Of a stretch of 64,000 bases of DNA, positions 56,164-64,000 are shown piece by piece. Source of the DNA: Hortaea werneckii. Its lineage: Eukaryota > Ascomycota > Dothideomycetes > Mycosphaerellales > Teratosphaeriaceae. Below the pieces are notes generated by a model that did not search any database, was not told the origin of the DNA, and was given only the letters and a program-made list of their open reading frames with translations. Made by a program: the position numbers and the translations under genes. Location of the stretch: assembly GCA_037044905.1 (NCBI GenBank), contig JBAOKB010000147.1:620001-684000 (forward strand), given 5' to 3'. Position 1 is the stretch's first letter. Each line of letters starts with the position of its first letter.

Positions 56164-58888
56164 AGAAGCCGTTATGCGACATTTACGACATTAGACAAAC
56201 AGCGGGGCGCCTGTAGACCGGACGACACAGGAAAGCTGCTCCCAGGCCTCGCCACGGTACTGTGGACTACGGGTCGAACGCGGAGACGTCTTAAACCAAG
56301 GCAGCCTGTCAGTGCCCTCCCTTCCGGTTTGAGCGGGAGTGCGAGCCGGCTTGACTTCGCCAAAACGCTCTCAGAGGGGATACGCAGAGCTTATTGGAGT
56401 CAATCGAGCTGATCTGGGGACTACGACCATGTCTTGCGAATTGCGCAAAGCCCGCACGAAGTTGTGACCTAAATTGATGCGGGTTGCCACACGTTAGCCA
56501 CCTCATGACAGGACGTGCCAAAGGTAGCAGTTGCCCCCCGAAAATCACGTGGTCATACGAGCTGGTGTTTGGCAGCTGTTGCAAAGTAAAGCCCTAGACC
56601 AAGACCTTGACTGAGCGGGTCCATCATCTGCGACAATCACCATGCATCCAGCTTAATGCGGAAAACGTTTTGTTCCCATGGACACCTAGCAAAAGAGATT
56701 TTTGAACCAACGGCGAGGGGGAAGTGTGACACGTTCTTGGGTCGTCATCGTCGACTCAGAAGTCTAGTTCAGTTGTAGCTTGTCTAGTTCAGATCCGATG
56801 TATACATACTCCTTTATCTGCGTCAAGCCTGCGTAAAACCCCGCTCTTGTCCTATCTCAACGTCTGATTATCTCGTCACTAGCGAAAGCGATATTGTCTC
56901 TGATCTGTCCGTTTCATCTGCCTTGCCTGTGAACCCCTGGCTGACAATCCACGCTAGTGGAATCTCATGGTGAGGTGCATCTGCAACCAGAAGATCTGTT
57001 GGACGTCACGTACAGCAGGGAAAGCTTTTTGAATGACGATGCTCCGGTCTTCAAACAAAGTACTAATCGAGCGCTGTGGATATAGGTAGACGTGCTTGAC
57101 TCGCCGCGTACTCAAGATGATAGTTTCACCAGACGGCGCCATCACAAGTGACTTTCAAGCGGAGTGAACGCACATTGGTTCCTTCACAGAATACGAGAAG
57201 CTGTGTTCGCTGTTATAGATGCGGGCATAAGTTGCATGGTCCACTATTCGAAGGCTCCCTGAAGTCCATTACCGCTGGCATATGCTCAGCATCATTATCC
57301 TGTACTCTCCTTGAGCAGCTAATTATCCCGATAGCTTGAGAAAAGCGCAATCTTCCCCATAGAAGCCAAAGGCCATTTTTTTCGTGCCCTTGCGGCCCTG
57401 CAATGGGCCTCTCCTTATAACCTTAGTCCGAGGTCCGTAGGTACCAACGCCACGTCTTTTCTTGGAGTGGCTACGGGTAGCGAAACATTTTCGATGGATA
57501 TATGGTCATATCCAATCTGTTGTGAGACTGGTAAACACGGGGCCACACACTATGTCACGTTGAGGGGCTCATCGTTAATGTTCCACGCTCGTTGCCACAC
57601 TATGTCATGTTGAGCCTTGTGTACGGAATGGGACATTCCTTGTACTCTGTCCGATGATCTTGGTACTTTGTAGAGAAAGTTCTGGATACTAAAGAAGAAG
57701 CCTGATAGAGCCCGCCGAGTCTATATTATAAGAATTGAGGCAATTCCTGGGAGCATTTGTACCGTCTTTGCAAACTCAAAAGCAAATGGATTGTCAGGAA
57801 AGTGTCAGGCTATAAGCATAATTGATGCCCAAATGCAAGGGTAATTAGTAGGGAGAAAGCTTGTGTCAGTCGAAAGACCAATGGAAGAGGATAGCAAGGA
57901 CATACGAGGGCCAGTGGCGGTCTGACAAGAGCTAGCGGAGGCTAGAAAGAAGGTCATGAAGGTGTTTCATTTTCCCACTACCTAACCAGCCCCCCCTACC
58001 TCCCCTCCCCTTTCCCACTCTATCCCACCCAATTTTCCCTTTCCCAGATCTAGCTCCCACGGAAATAGGTGTCCGCGATCCCTTACTTCATGCTAACACC
58101 CAACTTAATCCCCAAGAAAAGACAAGCGAAAACAGCAAAAGAAGGCTATCGGAAGAATGAACAAAAGACGCCTCTTTTTCGCCATATGCGCAAAACAAAA
58201 GATTCCGATTTTCATCACGGTCGTCACATAGATAGAAGAAAGCAAAGTAACAAAAAAAAAAAAAATTCTCCGTCTCACCCCTCTTTCATTCGTTCAATCT
58301 TCTCTTTCCCTCTCTCCAGCTTTCGACTCTTCTTCTTGAAGGAGATGCTCTTTGATTTTCTTCCTTCCTTTTGTGGCTCCACCTAGCTCCTAGCGTAGAC
58401 TGCCATTCGCGACGCAGGAGCTACTTGTACGTTCCATCTCCATCTCCTGCTTCTGAAATCTATGTCCTTTCTTTCTCCATCGCCCCCATCGGCCGAGCGG
58501 AGCAAGGAATGAAATGGACCATAGTTGTGATTGGACGAAGTCACCAACGAACCCCACGAATCAGCGGCCCCTCCGGCGCTCGTAAGCCATGTCCGATATC
58601 TGTTGCCCATCGTGATAGATTCCCTTTGCTGGACTTACAGACCAACAGGATGAGAGCCTTGATGTCTGATGGTGTAAATGAGGCTCCTGAGAGTCTTCTT
58701 GTCCTGTTCCTTTTCCTTCTTTCTTCCCTGAAGAGTTCAGCTCCTGTGAGCAATATTGATTTATCACTCAGTCGGTCGGAGTAGACTGCGGACTCTTTCC
58801 CAAACATCTCATAAGAGAGGAAGCATATGCTAAACCGCAATAAGGCTCTTGCATCCTCAGCCGATCCACCGACTCATATGACATCAGA
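56164..58888. other. Gene-free stretch of 2.7 kb between convergent FMC1 and CDC24
   Basis: No ORF of interest. The right part (58000-58888) is pyrimidine-rich and probably the CDC24 3' UTR. Noted: a repeated CACTATGTCA(C/T)GTTGAG near 57548 and 57596, C-rich DNA at 57990-58040 and an A run at about 58250-58264. The left part (56200-57900) holds nothing I can name. Confidence 0.45.
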
Positions 58889-61800
58889 TTACTTCTGACA
58901 GAAGAGTTCGATCTCTCCCATGCCCGCTGCATCCCCGGCCAACCCACCGCCGTTCTGCTCTCGCCATGTCTCAAAAGCCGTCTGCACATCCTCGTCAGAC
59001 TGAATGCTTACATAGTCGTCCTCGTCCAGGTACTTGAGCTTGACAATCTGCTGGTTGGAATCCTTGGGGTTGCGATCGGAATTGAGGGATAAAGTTGTAC
59101 TGCGTTGGAGCTTGGCGTCAATGCGGTCCTTGAGGGATTGGCAGGTGATGTTTAAGGGCACGACGAGAGTAAGGGTTTGGCTGGCGGAAGGACAGTGAAC
59201 TTTGACTTTGAGTTGGGTCGGGGTGGGGAGGTCGGGTGACATTGCTGTAGTGCTGGAAAAGGAGTTCGCGGAGTGAGGTGGTGGAGAGAAGGCGCCGCCG
59301 CCACCGCTTCTGCCTGTGGCGACGGGTGTGACGCTTCGCGAACTGGGAGGATATCCGCGGTCGTAAGCAGCACCAGCACTGGGAGGATACCCTGTTGTAG
59401 GGCTGGGATCCTGTACTCGATAGCTCTGACCTCTTTGCATACCCGCTGCTGGAGAGCTCGTCATACCCCGACCTGGCGCGTTTCCATTCACACCCATAGC
59501 AGGGCTTCCACTCTGACTCCTCGGCACACCCGTAGCCTGGTCCTGATACACGCCCGGCAGAGCAGGGACGGCAGGGACAGGTGGTGGAGGACCTCCACTT
59601 CCACTTGGATTCCGCACATTCCTCTGCGCGTGGATATCGGGACTGCTTGCGCTGCGATTGCGATGCTGCATCGGCATCTGATTGGCACTATGCATGCCTC
59701 GCGTCCCCTGGTTTCCTCTTGGTGCGTAGCCATTACTGGGACCGCTTCCAGAGCCTTCACGCTGCTGGCGGCCTCCCATAGCAGGCGCCGTGAAACGAGT
59801 GGCACCATGCCCTTCTTCATAGTACCCGCCACCTCCGGCGGCGGGCGGCGTCTGACGTGGGAACGGATATTGATTCCATCCGATTCTGGCTGCTCGAGCT
59901 AGTGCGTGAACTAATTGGCGTCTCGCCCACGGGACTGAAGTAGCTCTCCATTCCCCTGTCTCCAGGAGACAAGGATTGCTGCTGTAATTGCTGCGTTCTC
60001 AACGTCAGCTGCGCAGGCTGCCCTGGCATGGTACCTGGAGGGAATCTAGGAGGCGGAGCGCGTGCACTCGCGGCTGACGACAATGGCGGCGGAGGTCCGT
60101 CTGAGGTACCCGTCGTACTCCGCGATCGTAGACTCGAGCTCGATCCATTCCGGCTCTTGGAGAAGCTGTCGTGGGGAACATATTGAGTGCTTCCGGCCCA
60201 GCTCGGCTGTCCACTCCCGACAAGTGTTTCCGCTTCATCGTCATCCACATCATCTTCCTTGTATGGATTTTCAAAACTCTGGTTCTGCAGGAAGGTGAAC
60301 TCTGTCTGGCTCGTTCCACCACCATGTGTAGAGCCATCGGAACTCCTACTTCCCGCGTTTCCGCCAATCGATCCGGCACCGTGTCCATGTCCATGTCTCG
60401 TTTCGCGGTATCGTCGTCGCTGGGTTTCAATCTGTTGGGCCCATTTCTTCATCATTTCTTCGGTCGTGAAGCGAATGATGAAGTTCTCGATGCTGGGGTC
60501 GCCCTTCCAGAAGATCTGACACGTGTATGAGCCTAATTGTCGGGGGAAGAAAAGAAGAATGTCAGTATTTGGCACTACTGTAGATGCAACGTACCCTTTC
60601 GGAAGAACGAATGGAAAAATAGATCCCATCCATACCTGGTTTGGCCATCGAGACCAGATCTGTTACATTCTGCATGAAGATGCGACCCTTCAGCTGCAGC
60701 TTAGGCTTGCCACGCTTGTCGACGAGTTGCTTATTAGAGAGCTTGTTCTTGGGTTTCGAAAGATCGATGTCTTTGCAACAGAGGAGGATAGTCTCGAAGA
60801 GATAGACGTGATACTGCAAGAGCACGGAGGTTAGCATTCCCAACATCACAACACAGACTTGTCTTCGACATCCCATCTTGTCGCGCCTTCTCTCGTCTAC
60901 CTCAAATGGCAGCCGTCACGCCTTTCACAAGGATACAAATGAAATCAGCAGCATACCTGTCTTTCTCCACCCTCCTTCCCTTCCTTCCCACCAGTCCCCA
61001 TATCGCCGCTCTTCAACACAGTGAAAGTGCCATACATCAACAGAGCTCCAAAGCCCTCGACCCGGTGGCCCTTCCAATCTTCCACGCGGACCTTCAACTC
61101 TGCCACTGCCTCGGCCTTCTCCTCTCGATCAACCGCCGCGTTTGTTCGCTCCAAAACCGACTGCGCCGCTTCCTTGCCCTGCAACAAATCCCGCTTTCGA
61201 TCTTCATCCAAATCGCCTTTCTTGTAGAGGTCCGAGAGCAGCAGAGGGTACTTTGACAGCCGTTGAAAGGGCTTCATGAGGAAAGAAGAAAGGGTAGCAG
61301 GGGTTTCGACGATCTGGATCATCTCGCGATCACCGCCAGCGGAAGCGAGCTTAGGGTATTCCTGCGCGACAGTGCGCTCGCACCGCCGCTGGTTCGCAAT
61401 ATATGGTTCGTAGACGCGAAACGCATCGCAGTAGAGAACAAAAAGACGACCCCAATTCTGCTCGTCTTCAGGGAGGGCATTGGTCTGTTCGACGCGGATG
61501 AGGAAGCGGCGTTGAAAGTCGAGGAGTGAGTTAAGGTTGAGGAAGATGGAGTGTACAGAGTCGCCAGGGATGACGCCACGAGATTCAACCAGAGATTTGA
61601 AGCGCTGTAGGAGTTCGAGATGTTGGACGTAGGTGCGTTCGGTGGCGACTAATTCGGTGATAATGTGCTGTCTTTGGCTCTTCTTGTTCACAGCACCTGC
61701 ACCTCCACTTACCCCTCCTAGAGATGCTGATGTGCTATCGCCATCCTCGCCGGGCGTATATGATCCATCTCCGCTTCCTGAGCTGAACCATCTATTAAGC

Positions 61801-62703
61801 CTCTCGAGGCTAGTATGTCTAGAACCCGATTGACGACACGGGCGACCTTGACAAAGCCGGTGGTATCGTCGCCAAAGAGATCCGTAACGATGAAGCATTC
61901 CTCTTGCTCCATGCCTAGCTCTCGGACACAGGCTTGGAGAAATTTGAAGGTTGCTGCTTTGCCGCGCTTCTCCCCTTGACGCCTTCGCCAACCTCCAAGG
62001 GCTTCTCTGGTCCCAGCGCATTGTACAAATCCATTAGAGGATAGCCGCGCCGGAATGTCCGCCAAAGTACGGTCACAGGATCGGTGTCTTCATCGGCTAC
62101 CCGTTCTTCGTCCAGTAATGAAGGCGAGAAGGCGGGCACAAGGAGGAGACGGCTGCGGAGTGAGACGCAAATCTGAAAGAAGGAGCTGCTTGCAGAGGCG
62201 ACTGAATTCATGATGTTGTCAGTCGCCTTGACAAGGCCCCCATTTGCCATCAGACACCGGACCTGGTGTGGCGGCATTGGGCGGGGCGCTTGGAGGTGGC
62301 GGCGGAGGTGGAAGAGGGTGGAGCTGCTGGTGCCTTGGGTGGTATCTGAATTGCGACTCGAGAGCTGGGATTGGATGCTGTGGTTGCTGCTGGTATGCGC
62401 CTGACTGTGGACCAGCTGGCTCTGCTGGTTCAGCGAGGGATTGGACATGTTGACGGGGGTGGTGAAGGAGCGCGCGAGGTGCGGGGGCGGCGGTTGTTGG
62501 TGATGATGCGGATGATGGGGGTGGTGTGGATGTGCGTGGGAAGCTATTTCCATCATTGCATCCTCTCCGCTCTTTCGGTCTCTTTCACTGCGCGCTTCCT
62601 GAGTCGGTCGACTGCGATGATGTGAAGTATCGGTGTAAGCTATAGTGATGCGGGGAGCATGGGCAGCCGTGCGCTTCAGACCGTCAATCCGTCGCGGTCG
62701 CAA
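58889..62703 (-). CDS. CDC24: Cdc42 guanine-nucleotide exchange factor CDC24, three frame breaks
   Basis: Exons 60957-62703, 60636-60813 and 58889-60532, introns of 143 nt (60814-60956) and 103 nt (60533-60635). Domains in order: a His/Pro-rich N-terminus; the Cdc24 calponin-like region (IMNSVASASSSFFQICVSLR, DPVTVLWRTFRRGYPLMDLY, FKFLQACVRELGM, CFIVTDLFGDDTTGFVKV); the DH domain (IITELVATERTYVQHLE, LSKYPLLLSDLYKK); the PH domain (YHVYLFETILLCC, YTCQIFWKGDPSIENF); a disordered linker; and a C-terminal PB1 domain (KVKVHCPSASQTL, DEDDYVSIQSDED). Cdc24 activates Cdc42 at polarity sites and binds Bem1 through PB1. Three single-base breaks lie near 61973 (GGGG for GGGGG), 61788 (GG for GGG) and 59877 (extra G before NQYPFPRQ). 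The start is uncertain; an ATG at MMEIASHAH, about 50 codons in, is an alternative. Confidence 0.93.
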
Positions 62704-64000
62704 TCATGCAAAGTGAGGTGTGGAAGGCGTCGTTGGTCCTCGTTTCGTTCTGTTCTGTTTCGTTGCGGGTCGTGTCGTTTCGTGCCGTGTCGTATTGTTC
62801 GCCTCTCGCTCACTCTCACGTCTGAATGCCGAACCTCACTCGGATGATGGTCCTACTCCACACTCACTTCCTTCCTTCCCTCCTTGCTTCCTTCCTGCCT
62901 TCCTTTCCTCGTGTCTCTACTCTTGCTGGAGTCGTTGGGACCGCGTTGTTGATGAAGATGACTGTCGGTCTGCAAATTCCACGCTCGTTCCAATCCAGAC
63001 TGGCGGACCCAGCCAAATTAAGACCAGGGTAGTTTTTTTCCTTCTTGCAGGCGGTCGCGACCACGCCTCCTTTGCAAATGTCGAGATCTGCCACGCACTT
63101 GCACGACAAAAGCGACGGTATAGCGAGCGAAAGGGACAGGCGTAATGTAATAATCAGACACACTCTCTCCCTCTACGACGTGCGTCGCGAAGCGGCGGGA
63201 CTGATTGGGTCTGGCAAGGTCCTCACGCCGGTCACAGCGCCCGCCAGTCCCTCGTTTCTCCCGGTTTCACCTGAAACTTTGTGGAGAGTCGTGCGCCGTC
63301 TGCCGTCGCTGTTCGGGAAAGCGCTCCCCTTCCTCCCCCAAGAGCCGCGCACCGATGCTAGTCCTGGCCTGTCGTAGTAGCCGGGCGGATCGGCGCGTCG
63401 CAACAGCCAGGTAGTCACTCCACACGCGCACACACACACACACACACATACGCACAAAGGCACAAAACGAAAAGAGGAGAGTGCTTGCTTTGATGGTTGT
63501 TGGAATAGAGGAAAACAATATCGAACGCCCGTCGTAAAAGTGTCGGATGGGTCACGATGCCGTTGCTCGCTTGTCCACGACCACTCACCACGCAGCGTCC
63601 GTCTTCTCTTTTCCTCTTTGTCCCTCTGTTCGTCCTCTCAAGTCTTCCCTCGGCCTCTCGGGCGGCCAAACAGAGCAAAGCTGCCTTCCGATTGGTCGAC
63701 CTGATGTGCCGACTGCGCTCCCTCCCGCTCGGCTCCCGGCGGTTGCAGCAGCAGTAGAAGCAGAAAGCAGCGTGCGCAGCGCGGGACTGGTACACCGATC
63801 CCTTTCTCCCTGTCTAGCTGCAGATGTAGTGCCGCAGTCTCGAGGTGGATGAATCGAACTGTTCGTATGTATGTATGTACTGCATAAACCCCCTGCCCGG
63901 AGCGTGGTCTAATATCTATGTAATGGATTTGATTTTGCCGGCGCGATAACAACGAGCGAGGGCGACAAAACCAAGCTTTTCGCCGCTTTGTTCCCGCCGA
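62704..64000. promoter_or_regulatory. Upstream region of CDC24
   Basis: 1.3 kb reaching the window edge. Rich in TTCGTT/GTGTCG units (62745-62810), CTTCC tracts (62868-62905) and a CA microsatellite (63429-63448). Several overlapping ORFs in both strands have no protein-like content; none called. Confidence 0.4.
63429..63448. repeat. CA dinucleotide microsatellite
   Basis: About ten CA units, upstream of CDC24. Confidence 0.85.

Noticed and set aside
57540..57620. Repeated CACTATGTCACGTTGAG motif as a binding-site array
   Set aside because: Only two imperfect copies in sequence with no nearby gene start; not enough to call.
1..64000. tRNA, rRNA, CRISPR, transposon or telomere repeats
   Set aside because: I looked for GGTTCRANNCC-type T-loops, terminal repeats, transposase or reverse-transcriptase motifs, spaced repeats and TTAGGG arrays; none found that stand up.

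Overview
The window looks like nuclear DNA from a filamentous ascomycete (Pezizomycotina; a dothideomycete is my guess, weakly held). The evidence is short introns of 42-143 nt with GT(A/G)AGT-type donors and CTRAC/CTAAC branch points, fungal-specific genes (GWT1, a SomA/Flo8-type LisH protein, a filamentous-fungal PAB1 with a charged insert in RRM4, an Argonaute, CDC24), and many divergent promoters. I see no CRISPR array, insertion sequence, rRNA or convincing tRNA.

Layout. 1-8 kb: an MFS transporter cut by the window edge (with a very long N-terminal extension), a NIT2/NIT3-type omega-amidase, and the ribosome-assembly factor RRP7. 8-14 kb: the LisH regulator SomA/Flo8 with a long upstream region, then BET3 (TRAPP), which I rebuild with a 9-nt microexon. 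14-22 kb: the U5 snRNP WD40 protein (broken as sequenced), GWT1 (GPI anchor inositol acylation) and a large Ser-rich protein of unknown function. 23-29.5 kb: a catabolic-looking group of Rieske oxygenase, HSL-type alpha/beta hydrolase and zinc alcohol dehydrogenase, followed by a SET-domain protein. 29.5-32.3 kb: no long ORF, but a run of intron-like blocks. 32-45 kb: centrin CDC31, an 1135-aa-class unknown protein, a small Gly-rich protein with two introns, PAB1 and an ornithine-cyclodeaminase-like protein. 45-64 kb: NTR1/TFIP11 (G-patch splicing factor), Argonaute, a mitochondrial EngB-type GTPase, an unknown protein, FMC1, and the Cdc42 exchange factor CDC24.

Themes. Two splicing factors (U5-40K, NTR1), a poly(A)-binding protein and an Argonaute cover RNA metabolism. 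CDC24, SomA and GWT1 relate to polarity, adhesion and the cell wall. EngB, FMC1 and possibly the unknown between them act in mitochondria.

A strong caution applies to the whole window. At least nine conserved genes carry about a dozen single-base frame breaks, most of them a G run one base short on the coding strand, plus one in-frame TGA. Assembly error is the simplest explanation, but the pattern deserves a direct check against reads and RNA.
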